This document shows, in pieces, positions 28,092 to 37,058 of a stretch of 56,365 nucleotides of DNA. A program made the translations under genes and the position numbers. The notes under the pieces are model-generated. The model made no database searches, was not told where the DNA came from, and saw only the letters and a list, made by a program, of their open reading frames with translations. The DNA is from Nitratireductor aquibiodomus NL21 = JCM 21793 (GTDB lineage Bacteria; Pseudomonadota; Alphaproteobacteria; Rhizobiales; Rhizobiaceae): positions 1-56,365 of the forward strand of contig NZ_BAMP01000020.1 in the NCBI RefSeq assembly GCF_000615975.1. Reading direction: 5' to 3'. Every line of letters begins with the position of its first letter. The stretch's first letter is position 1.

Positions 28092-28226
28092 TTATGCGGA
28101 CAGCCGCTTGCGGCCGCGGTTGCGGCGGGCTGCGATCACGCGACGGCCGCCCTTGGTGGCCATGCGCGCACGGAAACCGTGCCGGCGTTTACGGACGATC
28201 TTGGAAGGCTGATATGTACGCTTCAT
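28092..28226 (-). CDS. rpmH: 50S ribosomal protein L34
   Basis: This 44-residue, very basic protein begins [18 protein letters not shown] and ends NRGRKRLSA, the textbook L34 pattern. It is the first gene of the rpmH-rnpA-yidC operon. The 216-bp region upstream (28227-28442) has no gene and must contain the promoter, though I see no confident -35/-10 pair. Confidence 0.97.
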   Translation of the reverse strand: MKRTYQPSKIVRKRRHGFRARMATKGGRRVIAARRNRGRKRLSA

Positions 28227-28442
28227 TTGTTTTAATACCGCGGAGTGCGGCCCTTCTTAGTTCTGTTTCAATGAACAGGAGCTTTGCTTTCAGGGCTGGA
28301 CCGAGGGCACGAATACGCGCCGCCGGACGCGAGGCCCAAGCGTGGCCGGGCTTATAGGAGCATGGATGCGCAGAGTCAATCAAAACGGCGCGAATGCGCA
28401 GCCATCGCGGCAAGGGGTCTCACCCTGACCGGGAGGCGGGCA

Positions 28443-29069
28443 TCAGTCCTGCGGTATCTGCGCTGCCGCAAGCCGTTCGTCCGGATGCGCGCTCGCGGCC
28501 AGCCCGGCAGCAACACCCGCCCTGTCGGCGGCGCTGCGATTCTGGCTCATCTTGCGCTTGCCCTCAAGGCTCGTGATGGGAAGGCGGAGGCCAACAATGC
28601 CGCGTAGCTGGCCTCTGATGAACTTTTCAGGCGCATCCGAGACGGACCAGATTTCCGGGCGACCCGCTTCATGCAGGGCCGTCAGGCGCTCAACCACGCT
28701 GCGGAGCCGGGTTTCGTCATCGAAGAACTCGATCGCTCCCCGCGCCTGAACCACACTGTAGTTCCAGGTGGGAACGACCTTCCCGTGCTCCTTCTTGGAG
28801 GCATACCAGGACGGGGTCACGTACGCGTCAGGGCCCATGAAGATGGCCAGCGCATCGCCAACGGGCGTATCCTTCCACTGCTCGTTGGCGCGTGCGAGAT
28901 GCCCATACAGGGTACCGAATGGCCCCTCTGTCTCGTCAAGGAAGAGTGGCAGAGGGCTCGCATGGAGGCCATTCGAACCGGATGTCACCACATTGGCAAG
29001 CCGCGCCGCCCGCATCAGATCATGAAGCGCGGGCAGCTCTTCCTCTCGAAAGGCGGGTGGGCAATACAT
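28443..29069 (-). CDS. PaiB-like FMN-binding negative transcriptional regulator
   Basis: The 208-residue protein belongs to the PaiB/FMN-binding split-barrel family, seen in the start MYCPPAFREEE, ASPLPLFLD and the ATVYGHLARANEQWK-like segment (TLYGHLARANEQWK), then TPSWYASKKEHGKVVPTWNY. Bacillus PaiB affects sporulation and protease genes; elsewhere the role is unclear and may be enzymatic. It stands alone between rpmH and the DUF937 gene. Confidence 0.9.
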   Translation of the reverse strand: MYCPPAFREEELPALHDLMRAARLANVVTSGSNGLHASPLPLFLDETEGPFGTLYGHLARANEQWKDTPVGDALAIFMGPDAYVTPSWYASKKEHGKVVPTWNYSVVQARGAIEFFDDETRLRSVVERLTALHEAGRPEIWSVSDAPEKFIRGQLRGIVGLRLPITSLEGKRKMSQNRSAADRAGVAAGLAASAHPDERLAAAQIPQD

Positions 29070-29174
29070 TTCGGTTCGTCTCCCTGAAGATCGCGCAAAT
29101 CTAGCGCGCCCACCGGGTCGGGAAAAGAACGGGATCCGCCTTGCACAACAGGAAAACCCCTGTGGCGCAAAGGC

Positions 29175-30086
29175 CTATCGGCGGCGTTCCATCCCCTGCC
29201 GGAACTGCTCGAAGATGTTTTCCACGCCGCGCTCATAGTCATCGCGCGTCTTGCGGCCGGTCTCGAACATCTGGCCGAACAGGTCGTCATAGGGATTGCG
29301 GGGGCGGCCACTCGGGTTGGCTTCCGGCTCGGGCTGCGGTGCACGGCGGCTCTGCGGTTCAGGTTGCCCGGCACCCTGCCCGCCACGCAGGAACTGGTCG
29401 AAAATATCCCCCAGAGGGTTGTTGCCCTGGCCGCCAGAGGGAGCGCCGCGCCTGGTGGAACCACCACCAAACATGCCTTCCAGTATCTGGCCGAGCGGGT
29501 TGTCGGACGGGCTCATACCAGAGGGGCCCCGACCCCGCGGCTGAGCGCCCGGCTGCTGCTGGCCCATCTGGCGCATCATCTGCTCCATGAGGTCACCGAG
29601 CATGCCACCGCCGCCAGCCTGTGCCTGGCGCGGCTGCGCGCCCTGCATCTGACCGGTGGACTGTTTGAACAGGCCGCCCATGAGCATGGAAGCGAGCACG
29701 GGAAGCATCTGCTTGAGCATGTCCTGACCGAGCCCGGTGGCCTGCGCGGCGTGGCTTGCCACGGCGCGGCTCACATCCTTGGATCCGAACAGATGCCCCA
29801 GAATGCCATTCCCCTCGGCCACGCCCTGCGGCGAGAAGGCGTTGGCGGCATCCTCGAAATATTTTGCGTGCTGGCCGGAGGCGAGCGCACCGAGAAAATT
29901 GCCGGCACCGTAGGGATCGGCCGCGTTGCGCTTCAGCCCCTGGCTGAATGCCGGCAGGAGCGCCTCCATGGCCTCCTGCGCCTGTGCCTGCGAAATGCCA
30001 AACTGCCTGGCGAGTTGATCCACGCCTTGCCCCTGACCGGCATTGTTAAGCATCTCGAAGACGGAAGCATGGGTTTTCTCCTTCAA
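29175..30086 (-). CDS. DUF937 domain protein
   Basis: The 303-residue protein has a DUF937 domain at the N-terminus (about 5-145, with LARQFGISQAQAQEAMEALL and GHLFGSKDVSRAVASHAA), then a long low-complexity Gly/Gln/Pro-rich region (about 150-265), and a charged C-terminal helix (YDDLFGQMFETGRKTRDDYE). The domain resembles YidB, a protein of unknown function. The start is uncertain: a TTG at 30086 keeps the conserved SVFEML motif, while the first ATG is at 30056. Confidence 0.8.
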   Translation of the reverse strand: MKEKTHASVFEMLNNAGQGQGVDQLARQFGISQAQAQEAMEALLPAFSQGLKRNAADPYGAGNFLGALASGQHAKYFEDAANAFSPQGVAEGNGILGHLFGSKDVSRAVASHAAQATGLGQDMLKQMLPVLASMLMGGLFKQSTGQMQGAQPRQAQAGGGGMLGDLMEQMMRQMGQQQPGAQPRGRGPSGMSPSDNPLGQILEGMFGGGSTRRGAPSGGQGNNPLGDIFDQFLRGGQGAGQPEPQSRRAPQPEPEANPSGRPRNPYDDLFGQMFETGRKTRDDYERGVENIFEQFRQGMERRR

Positions 30087-30173
30087 TCAATCGGTGCCGA
30101 GCACCTATCGGACCATTGTTTCAGGAAGATAACCCGACAAAGCGGCTTTGTCTTTGCCGCCTTGAATGGAAGT

Positions 30174-31547
30174 CTAATAAGCCTGTTCGAGAAACACCGG
30201 CTCAATGGAACCGTCCCAGCGGGTGTTGAAGGCATTGGCGAGTTCTTCCGCGCTGGTGGTGCCGCGCGCAACGATCTCGTCCAGCGGGCTCAGGAAGCTT
30301 GCCTCATCATAGCCTTCCGGATTGAGACGCCTGCGGGCGGAGAGCCCCTTGCGCGAAATGGCCAGAACCTCGCGGGCAATGTCGCGCAGCTCGTGATTGC
30401 GGAACCGCGTGGCAAGCCCCTCCTTCGGCACTGCGTTGCGCATGGCATCCACCTCCTCGAACGACCAGTCGGCCGTGAGGTCGTGGGCGGCGTCGAGTGC
30501 CGCCTGATCATAGAGCAGCCCCACCCAGAAAGCCGGCAGCGCACAGATGCGCCGCCACGGGCCGCCATCAGCGCCGCGCATTTCAAGAAATCGCTTGAGA
30601 CGCACATCGGGAAAGAGCGTGGAAAGATGGTTCGACCAGTCACCGATGGTCGGCAGGCCGTCGGTCACCTCATCCTTCAGAGCGCCTTCCATGAACTGGC
30701 GGAAGGTGATGTGGGTGCAGTCATGATAGCGCCCGTCGCGGAGGATGAAATACATCGGCACATCGAGCGCCCATTCCACATAATCGGCAAAGCCGAAGCG
30801 CTCGGAGAAGACGAAGGGCAGAAGACCGGCACGCTGGTTGTCCGTGTCGCGCCAGATATCGCCGCGCCAGGACTGGAGCCCGTTGAGCCGTCCCTCCGTG
30901 AAAGGCGAATTGGCAAAGAGCGCGGTGGAGAGCGGCTGCAGGCGCTGGGCAACCTGCATCTTGCGGCGCATATCGGCTTCCGTCTCGAAATCGAGGTTCA
31001 CCTGGATCGTGCAGGTGCGGTACATCATGTCGAGGCCCTGTGTGCCGACCTTCGGCATGTAGGCGGTCATGATTTTGTAGCGCGATTTCGGCATTTGCGG
31101 CGTTTCGGCAAGCGACCATTTCGGGCTGCCGCCGAGACCCAGAAAGCGAATGCCGAGCGGTTCGGCGATCTCGCGCAGCTGCGCCAGATGGGCGTTGCCC
31201 TCGCGGCAGGTCTGGTGGAGCGTTTCCAATGGGGCACCCGAGAGCTCGAACTGGCCGCCCGGCTCCAGCGAGATGGCGCCCTGCCCCGTCGGCTCGACGA
31301 GGCCGATTATTTTTCCGTCATCGTTGATGGCGTCCCATCCGAGAATGCGCTGCATGCCTTCCAGCACGGCCTTGATGCCGCGCTCGCCCTCATAGGGAAC
31401 GGGCCGGTTGCCATCGACATAAAAAGGGAACTTCTCGTGCTCGGTGCCGATGCGCCATTTTTCGCGGGGCTTGCAACCCATTGCGAGATCGGCGGCAAGT
31501 TCCTCGACCCGTTCGATCGGCCGGTTATCGGTGGTGTCACGGGCCAT
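30174..31547 (-). CDS. gshA: Glutamate-cysteine ligase, plant/alphaproteobacterial type
   Basis: GshA makes gamma-glutamylcysteine, the first step of glutathione synthesis. The 457-residue protein matches the plant-type family: KWRIGTEHEKFPF (about 30-42), GLVEPTGQGAISLEPGGQ, TCTIQVNLDFETEADMRRKM and FLEMRGADGGPW are the active-site and substrate regions. No glutathione synthetase gene lies nearby. The rsmE gene lies 115 bp upstream on the same strand, a common rhizobial arrangement. Confidence 0.96.
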   Translation of the reverse strand: MARDTTDNRPIERVEELAADLAMGCKPREKWRIGTEHEKFPFYVDGNRPVPYEGERGIKAVLEGMQRILGWDAINDDGKIIGLVEPTGQGAISLEPGGQFELSGAPLETLHQTCREGNAHLAQLREIAEPLGIRFLGLGGSPKWSLAETPQMPKSRYKIMTAYMPKVGTQGLDMMYRTCTIQVNLDFETEADMRRKMQVAQRLQPLSTALFANSPFTEGRLNGLQSWRGDIWRDTDNQRAGLLPFVFSERFGFADYVEWALDVPMYFILRDGRYHDCTHITFRQFMEGALKDEVTDGLPTIGDWSNHLSTLFPDVRLKRFLEMRGADGGPWRRICALPAFWVGLLYDQAALDAAHDLTADWSFEEVDAMRNAVPKEGLATRFRNHELRDIAREVLAISRKGLSARRRLNPEGYDEASFLSPLDEIVARGTTSAEELANAFNTRWDGSIEPVFLEQAY

Positions 31548-31662
31548 AACTGCTCTCCTGGCAAACCATCAGCGATCTGATGGACCATGCTGACAATCCG
31601 CTTCAAGTAAAAAGTGCTGACAGGAGCGTCAACCTCTCTTCACAAGCGCTTTACCGCTCCAC

Positions 31663-32400
31663 CTATTCCCAGTCACCCACGCTCGCCTGAATGACGGCAA
31701 GGGCGGCCACGGCTGCCGTGTCGGCCCGCAGGATGCGGGGGCCGAGCGGGATGGGTGTCACGAAGGGCAGCGCGCGCAACTGAGCGCGTTCGGCCTCGGA
31801 AAACCCGCCTTCCGGGCCGACCAGAAGCGCCAGTTTCTTCTCGCGCACAGCCGAAAGCGCCGGCACTGGATTGTTCGTTGCGGCATCCTCGTCACAGAAA
31901 ATCAGGCGGCGGTCCGGCTCCCAGTCGGCCAGAAGACGGTCGAGTTTTACCGGTTCGAGAACCTCCGGCACGGCCAATATGCCGCACTGCTCGGCCGCCT
32001 CCATGACATTTGCCTCGAGCCGCTGGGTACCGGGTTTTGCCACCTGCGTGTGCTGGGTGATTACGGGCTGAAGACGCCCTGCGCCCATTTCGACAGCCTT
32101 TTGCACAAGATAGTCGAGGCGGCCTTTTTTCAATGGGGCAAAGCAATAAAGGAGGTCGGGATGAGGCGTCTGGGGGCGGGCCTGGCTGGTCATCCGCAGG
32201 CGCACCGCCTTGCGGGCGGTCTCGATCACTTCGGCATGCCACTCGCCGTCCCGCCCGTTGAAAACGAGCACTTCGCCGCCTTCGCGCATGCGCAGCACGT
32301 TCGTCAGGTAGTGAGCCTGTTCCCGGCTGGTTTCCACCTCGGCACCGGCAGTGAGGACGGCATCGATGAAAAGCCGCTGCAGTTTATAGTTCGCTCGCAT
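31663..32400 (-). CDS. rsmE: 16S rRNA (uracil1498-N3)-methyltransferase
   Basis: RsmE methylates U1498 of 16S rRNA. The 245-residue protein has an N-terminal PUA-like domain (1-75) and a C-terminal SPOUT knot with the cofactor motif [13 protein letters not shown] (about 195-207) and [11 protein letters not shown] near the end. The start at 32400 ([13 protein letters not shown]) gives the standard N-terminus; a longer reading frame starts 10 codons upstream. Confidence 0.96.
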   Translation of the reverse strand: MRANYKLQRLFIDAVLTAGAEVETSREQAHYLTNVLRMREGGEVLVFNGRDGEWHAEVIETARKAVRLRMTSQARPQTPHPDLLYCFAPLKKGRLDYLVQKAVEMGAGRLQPVITQHTQVAKPGTQRLEANVMEAAEQCGILAVPEVLEPVKLDRLLADWEPDRRLIFCDEDAATNNPVPALSAVREKKLALLVGPEGGFSEAERAQLRALPFVTPIPLGPRILRADTAAVAALAVIQASVGDWE

Positions 32401-32490
32401 GTCGGTCTGATGGTGGATCGACGATGCCACGTCAAGAGCCGATGCTTGCGTGCCAGACCGGGGAATACCCCTCGCGCAGCGCTGAGACGG

Positions 32491-33075
32491 TCAAGGCTGG
32501 CGTAAGCAGTTGAACAACCGGCGGGGGTCTGTCCGGTGAGGGGGCGCTTCGGTAGCCTCAAAACGCCACTCATACAGCGCGCCACCGCGAAGTGCATATG
32601 CCCGCTCTCCAAATGCGATCATGGAGCCGTCGGGCAGATCCTGCAACGCCTCTGCAGCGATGGGTTGTGCTCTGCCCGTGACCGCTAGCCTTTGTCCATG
32701 AAGAGCTGAGTCGAGACGGGGAGCCTTCAGCATCTGATCGTTCTCCGCCGCACGCGCGCATGCCAGGAAGCGCGTCGCCGCCTCACGCCGGCAGAAGAAA
32801 CAGGGGCGGTGGCCCGCGGCAAGGGCTGTCACCTCATCGAGAAAAAAGAGCTCCGTCCATCCCGCCGTGCCTGTCGGGCTGTTCCTCCCCATCACCTCAC
32901 GGCGGCGCCCCCTGAAATCGCAGACACAGATGATCCAGGCCCTTGTCGTCCAGCGGCGGCGCAGGAGCGTTTTCGTTTCAGGATCATGGATCACGCCGCG
33001 ATTGCCGGTGAAAAGCCCGCGCGCGGGAGTTGTATCAATGCGTCCAAATGGAGTAACGCGGTTTTGCAGCGGCAT
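32491..33075 (-). CDS. Conserved hypothetical protein with CFFCRR motif
   Basis: I do not recognise a named domain. The 194-residue protein has a conserved-looking core: RGLFTGNRGVIHD, WIICVCDFRGRRREVM, TELFFLDEVTALAAGHRPC and CFFCRREAATRF. The close Cys pair with basic residues could bind metal or nucleic acid. Similar stand-alone proteins occur in many alphaproteobacteria. It lies about 90 bp upstream of rsmE on the same strand. Confidence 0.7.
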   Translation of the reverse strand: MPLQNRVTPFGRIDTTPARGLFTGNRGVIHDPETKTLLRRRWTTRAWIICVCDFRGRRREVMGRNSPTGTAGWTELFFLDEVTALAAGHRPCFFCRREAATRFLACARAAENDQMLKAPRLDSALHGQRLAVTGRAQPIAAEALQDLPDGSMIAFGERAYALRGGALYEWRFEATEAPPHRTDPRRLFNCLRQP

Positions 33076-33221
33076 GGGCTTTTCCCCGTTTTCCGGAGCC
33101 TGTCATAATCTATGTGGGTATTGGCATATAAATTGTTTCAATCTTAAGCTGTTTATGTTTATTGCAGCCTGCGCGGCACGGGGAGCCGTGTTTTATTGAC
33201 CTTCAAGGGGACTTGGGCCGG

Positions 33222-33362
33222 ATGACCATCGGGCGTGCGACTGTCGTGTTTCTCATCACTGTTTCTGCTTTCACGCTGATCGGGGCCAGGCTGCTTTCGG
33301 CTGGAGCCACCGGGGACCATCATCCCGTAGACGGCTACGGCATTTCTGCCGCAATCGACTAA
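33222..33362 (+). CDS. Possible small membrane protein (46 residues)
   Basis: An ATG at 33222 opens a 46-residue frame with one hydrophobic helix (about 7-25, ATVVFLITVSAFTLIGARLL) and a polar tail. No family is recognised. It lies in the 322-bp gap 33076-33397, which otherwise shows nothing, between a minus-strand hypothetical gene and the 3' end of the metallophosphatase gene. No strong ribosome site is visible; GGGCCGG precedes the ATG. It may be chance. Confidence 0.3.
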   Translation: MTIGRATVVFLITVSAFTLIGARLLSAGATGDHHPVDGYGISAAID

Positions 33363-33397
33363 GGTCCTGACCCTAGCTCGGGCGCTGCCATCCGCTC

Positions 33398-34138
33398 TTA
33401 GCAGGCAGCCTCGATCAAGGTCTTTTCCCGACCTTCCATTCTGAGCGCCGTCAGCCGGCCACTGTGCCATGCGCCAGTATCAAGGTTGATGCGGTTTTTA
33501 CAGAGTTCCGCCGCGCGCACGGGCGTGTGGCCATGCACGATCAATTTGGGATGAAGCCCTTCGAATGCGTGGAACTCGCGCCTGATCCAGATGAGATCGT
33601 CCGCCGACTGGGCATCCAGGGCGACGCCCGGCCGGATGCCTGCGTGGCAGAAGAAGAAATCCCCGAACGAGACTGAATAGGGCAGCGTCGCCAGAAACGC
33701 CCTGTGGCGCCGCGGCACTGCGCGAACGAGCGCGGTGTGGCCCGGCATCATCCTCTCATGCGATGTGAGATCAATCTCGACACCGTAGGAAAGCGCAGTC
33801 TCGAAACCGCCATTGCACGCGAACAGGCCGAACGGGTCGGGATTCGACAGGAAATCGAGAAAGCCCAGATCGTGATTTCCGGCAAGCGTTATGACGCGCG
33901 GGTCGCGCTCGCGCAGATTGGCGAGATACTCGATCACGCCGCGTGAATTGGCACCGCGATCAACATAGTCACCCAGGTAGACGATGCGCCAGTCGGCGGG
34001 GCGATCATGAAGGATTTCCTCCATGAGCCGCGCATGCATCGCGGCCAGCAGATCGTGCCGGCCGTGAATGTCTCCAACCGCGTAGAGGCGCAGGCCATGG
34101 GGCGTCGAAGCCTCATCATATGAGACTCCGGCGGCCAT
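33398..34138 (-). CDS. Metallophosphoesterase (serine/threonine phosphatase-like)
   Basis: The 246-residue protein carries the full metallophosphatase signature: GDIHGRHDLL (about 22-31), GDYVDRG (about 56-62), GNHD (about 86-89) and HGHTP (about 202-206), with a His in FFFCHAGIRPG. It is of the PrpA/ApaH-like protein-phosphatase or Ap4A-hydrolase type; the substrate cannot be told. It begins 3 bp after lutC and may be co-transcribed with the lut genes. Confidence 0.9.
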   Translation of the reverse strand: MAAGVSYDEASTPHGLRLYAVGDIHGRHDLLAAMHARLMEEILHDRPADWRIVYLGDYVDRGANSRGVIEYLANLRERDPRVITLAGNHDLGFLDFLSNPDPFGLFACNGGFETALSYGVEIDLTSHERMMPGHTALVRAVPRRHRAFLATLPYSVSFGDFFFCHAGIRPGVALDAQSADDLIWIRREFHAFEGLHPKLIVHGHTPVRAAELCKNRINLDTGAWHSGRLTALRMEGREKTLIEAAC

Positions 34139-34141
34139 TCT

Positions 34142-34816
34142 TCACTCGTCGACGACGATGAGGTGCAGCGCGCGCGGCCCATGTGCACCAAGCAGCATGG
34201 TCTGCTCGATGTCGCCGGAGCGCGATGGACCGGTAATGAGGTTCAGCAGTCTTGGCATGTCACCTCTGCCATATTTGCGCCTGAGGCGCGAAATCACCGT
34301 TTCAAGATCACCGGCAATGTCCTTTGCGTCAATGACAATGATGTGGTGATCGGGCACGAAGTTGACCGTGGTCGGATTGTCCTTGCCCGAAGGCAGGGCG
34401 ACCGTGCCGGTTTCCGCGACGGCGGCAAATGCGTGACTCACACCGACTTCGTCCGCGGGGTCAGCTCGTCCAAGCTTCACCTCAAGCGATTTCTGGCTCG
34501 CCCAATCCATGCGCTTGAGACGCCTGTCATCGCCCATGCGAACGGAGGGCGCCAGATTCTTGGAGCGCAGATAGTGGGTCACGGCCTTCGGCACATCATC
34601 TGACTTTTTCACGCGCTCCACCGTGGCCGTGACGGCCTCGGCCATGCGGCAGAACAGAGCGACGCGCTCTTCGCCATCCACCTGCCCGCGGGCCGGAATG
34701 AGCCCGCGCGGTGTCTTTGCAAGGCGCTTTTCGACGGCTTCGCGCCGTGCAGCATCATCGGTGGAAACGGACGCTGCCGCCCGCAGCTTGCCAAGAATGG
34801 CCTCGCGCGTGCTCAT
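34142..34816 (-). CDS. lutC: LutC, LUD-domain lactate utilization protein
   Basis: LutC is one of three proteins (LutABC) that together oxidise L-lactate to pyruvate. The 224-residue protein is an LUD-domain protein with GVSHAFAAVAETGTVAL and HHIIVIDAKDIAGDL, ending in the conserved ITGPSRSGDIEQTMLLGAHGP-like block. The ATG at 34816 overlaps the lutB stop (ATGA). An in-frame upstream start would extend it by 14 residues into lutB and is rejected. Confidence 0.93.
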   Translation of the reverse strand: MSTREAILGKLRAAASVSTDDAARREAVEKRLAKTPRGLIPARGQVDGEERVALFCRMAEAVTATVERVKKSDDVPKAVTHYLRSKNLAPSVRMGDDRRLKRMDWASQKSLEVKLGRADPADEVGVSHAFAAVAETGTVALPSGKDNPTTVNFVPDHHIIVIDAKDIAGDLETVISRLRRKYGRGDMPRLLNLITGPSRSGDIEQTMLLGAHGPRALHLIVVDE

Positions 34817-36252
34817 GCTGATGTCCCTCCCTGCTTCAAGGTCTCGCGGTCGCGCCATTGCTGCATGAAGGTGCGGCTCTCGGGCGCTGGAAGATCGCGG
34901 TGCCGCGTCCAGCCACCGGCAAAGGGCAGCGAACGGAACCAGCGGCGACGCCCGGCGAGACCTGAGAGGGTCGGAATCGCCATGGAGGTGGCAAGACGAT
35001 AAAGCCCTGGTCGGCGGGCGAAGAACGCCCAGAAACCGAGGCCGAAGCGCTGCGCCGCTGGGTTGAGCCCCCGCTCGAACTCGCGCTCGCGCCAGTTGCG
35101 CATCATGCGCGGCAGCGGAATCTGCATGGGACAGACGGATTCACAGCGCCCGCAGAAGGTGGAGGCGTTGGGCAGATGCCCCGCCTTGTCGACGCCGACC
35201 AACGAGGGCGTGAGCACCGAGCCCATCGGCCCCGGATAGACCCAGCCATAGGCATGGCCGCCGACCGCGTGATAGACGGGACAATGGTTCATGCACGCGC
35301 CGCAGCGGATGCAGCGCAGCATCTCGTGAAATTCCGTGCCGAGCATGGATGAGCGGCCATTGTCGAGCAGGATGACGTGATATTCGTCCGGACCGTCGGG
35401 ATCGTCCGGGCGGCGCGGGCCGGTGGAGAGCGTGGTGTAGACGCTCATGTCCTGACCCGTGGCCGAGCGGGCCAGAACGCGCAGGATCTGGCTCGCATCC
35501 TCCAGCGTCGGCACGACCTTTTCGATGGAGGCAACGACGATGTGGACGCGCGGCAGCGTCTGCGTGAGATCGCCATTGCCTTCATTGGTGACAATGATGG
35601 AGGTGCCGGTTTCGGCGACAAGGAAATTCGCGCCGGTAATGCCCACATCCGCCTGAAAATATTGCGGGCGCAGGATCTGCCGCGCCTCGCCAAGCAAGGA
35701 CTCCGGCTGCGAAAGATCGCGCCCGGACGGTAGCTCGGTGTGAACGCGGCGGAAATCCTCTTCCACCTGTTCCTTGTTGAGATGAAGTGCGGGACCGATG
35801 ATGTGGCTTGGATGTTCGCCGCGCAGCTGGATGATGTATTCGCCAAGATCGGTCTCGACCGGTCGGACACCTTCCTTCTCAAGGAAATCGTTAAGCGCGA
35901 TCTCCTCGGTGATCATCGACTTGCCCTTGGTGACGGTGCGCGCGCCAGCGGCGCGGCAGATGTCGAGCACAGCCTGGCGGGCATCTTCCGCCGTCTCGGC
36001 CCAGTGCACCCGGCCGCCCGAGGCAATGACCTTACGCTCATAGGCTTCCAGATAGAGATCGAGATGTTCGAGCGTGTGATCCTTGATCGCGCGGGCGGAA
36101 GAGCGAAGATCGTCGAACTCCGGCAGCGCGTCGACCGCCTTCTTGCGCTTGCCGACGAAACCGATTTTCGCCTTGCCCATGGCACGCTGCAATTGCTCGT
36201 CCGCAATCGCCTTGCGCGCCTTCTGCTTGAACTGTGGAGACTGGATTTCCAT
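34813..36252 (-). CDS. lutB: LutB, iron-sulfur lactate utilization protein
   Basis: The 479-residue protein has an N-terminal LUD domain (about 60-300, with ITGANFLVAETGTSIIVTNE) and a ferredoxin-like part with two [4Fe-4S] motifs, CIRCGACMNHCPVY (about 312-325) and CGRCESVCPMQIP (about 361-373). It should pass electrons from lactate in the LutABC complex. It overlaps lutC by 4 bp and touches lutA by 1 bp, so the three genes are tightly coupled. Confidence 0.95.
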   Translation of the reverse strand: MEIQSPQFKQKARKAIADEQLQRAMGKAKIGFVGKRKKAVDALPEFDDLRSSARAIKDHTLEHLDLYLEAYERKVIASGGRVHWAETAEDARQAVLDICRAAGARTVTKGKSMITEEIALNDFLEKEGVRPVETDLGEYIIQLRGEHPSHIIGPALHLNKEQVEEDFRRVHTELPSGRDLSQPESLLGEARQILRPQYFQADVGITGANFLVAETGTSIIVTNEGNGDLTQTLPRVHIVVASIEKVVPTLEDASQILRVLARSATGQDMSVYTTLSTGPRRPDDPDGPDEYHVILLDNGRSSMLGTEFHEMLRCIRCGACMNHCPVYHAVGGHAYGWVYPGPMGSVLTPSLVGVDKAGHLPNASTFCGRCESVCPMQIPLPRMMRNWREREFERGLNPAAQRFGLGFWAFFARRPGLYRLATSMAIPTLSGLAGRRRWFRSLPFAGGWTRHRDLPAPESRTFMQQWRDRETLKQGGTSA

Positions 36253-37025
36253 CAGCGTCCTCCCCCGCCGATTGCCGGCTTGTCTGTCATGCCGGCCAGA
36301 ACCTCCGCCACATGGCGGACCTCAACCCTGCTGCCCTGCCGATGCAGCTTGCCGGCCATGTTCATGAGACAGCCAAGATCCCCGGCAAGCAGCGTATCGG
36401 CGCCGGCACCCTCGATACTCGCCGTCTTTTCCTCGACGATCTTGTTGGAAATGTCGGGATATTTGACACAGAACGTGCCGCCGAAGCCGCAGCAGACATC
36501 GGAATTCTGCATTTCCTTGAGCTCCAGCCCCTCAACTGAAGACAGGAGCGCGCGTGGCTGTTGCTGGATGCCGAGCTCACGCAGGCCCGAGCAGGAATCG
36601 TGATAGGTGACACTCCCCTCGTGGCGGGCCGGCACTTGCCTGACGCCTAGCACATCGACCAGAAAGCTCACCAGCTCGTGCACACGACCGGAAAAGGCCT
36701 CGGCGCGCGCTTCATGGGGCGTGCCCTTGAGAAGCGACGGGTAATGCTTTTTGAGCATGCCCGCGCAGGAGCCCGATGGCGCAACGACATAATCGAACTC
36801 CTCGAAGGCCTCGATGGTCTGGCGCGCGATGGCCGCGGCATCTTCCCGATCGCCGGAATTATAGGCCGGCTGGCCGCAGCAGGTCTGCGCCATGGGCACC
36901 TCGACGGTGCAGCCTGCCTCTTCCAGAAGCTTGACGGCGGCAAACCCGACGGTGGGCCGGAACAGGTCCACCAGGCAGGTGACGAAAAGGCCGACGCGCT
37001 TCGGTTGGGTCTTGTCTTCTTTCAA
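36252..37025 (-). CDS. lutA: LutA, cysteine-rich (CCG) lactate utilization protein
   Basis: The 257-residue protein has two CCG domains that ligate an iron-sulfur cluster: AQTCCGQPAYNSG (about 46-58) with SGSCAGMLKKHYP, and DSDVCCGFGGTFCVKYP-like (NSDVCCGFGGTFCVKYP) with DLGCLMNMAGKL. It resembles the GlcF/heterodisulfide reductase subunit D type. The start appears to be TTG at 37025 after AAGAAG; no ATG fits before the first motif. It is the first gene of lutABC, 33 bp from the GntR gene. Confidence 0.94.
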   Translation of the reverse strand: MKEDKTQPKRVGLFVTCLVDLFRPTVGFAAVKLLEEAGCTVEVPMAQTCCGQPAYNSGDREDAAAIARQTIEAFEEFDYVVAPSGSCAGMLKKHYPSLLKGTPHEARAEAFSGRVHELVSFLVDVLGVRQVPARHEGSVTYHDSCSGLRELGIQQQPRALLSSVEGLELKEMQNSDVCCGFGGTFCVKYPDISNKIVEEKTASIEGAGADTLLAGDLGCLMNMAGKLHRQGSRVEVRHVAEVLAGMTDKPAIGGGGR

Positions 37026-37058
37026 TGGTTCTTCTTTCGCTGGCTCAGGTTCGCTTGC

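Noticed and set aside
29364..31580. A 738-codon plus-strand open frame across the DUF937 and gshA genes
   Set aside because: It spans two recognised genes on the opposite strand and a gap between them, with no known domain; it is a GC-rich shadow frame.
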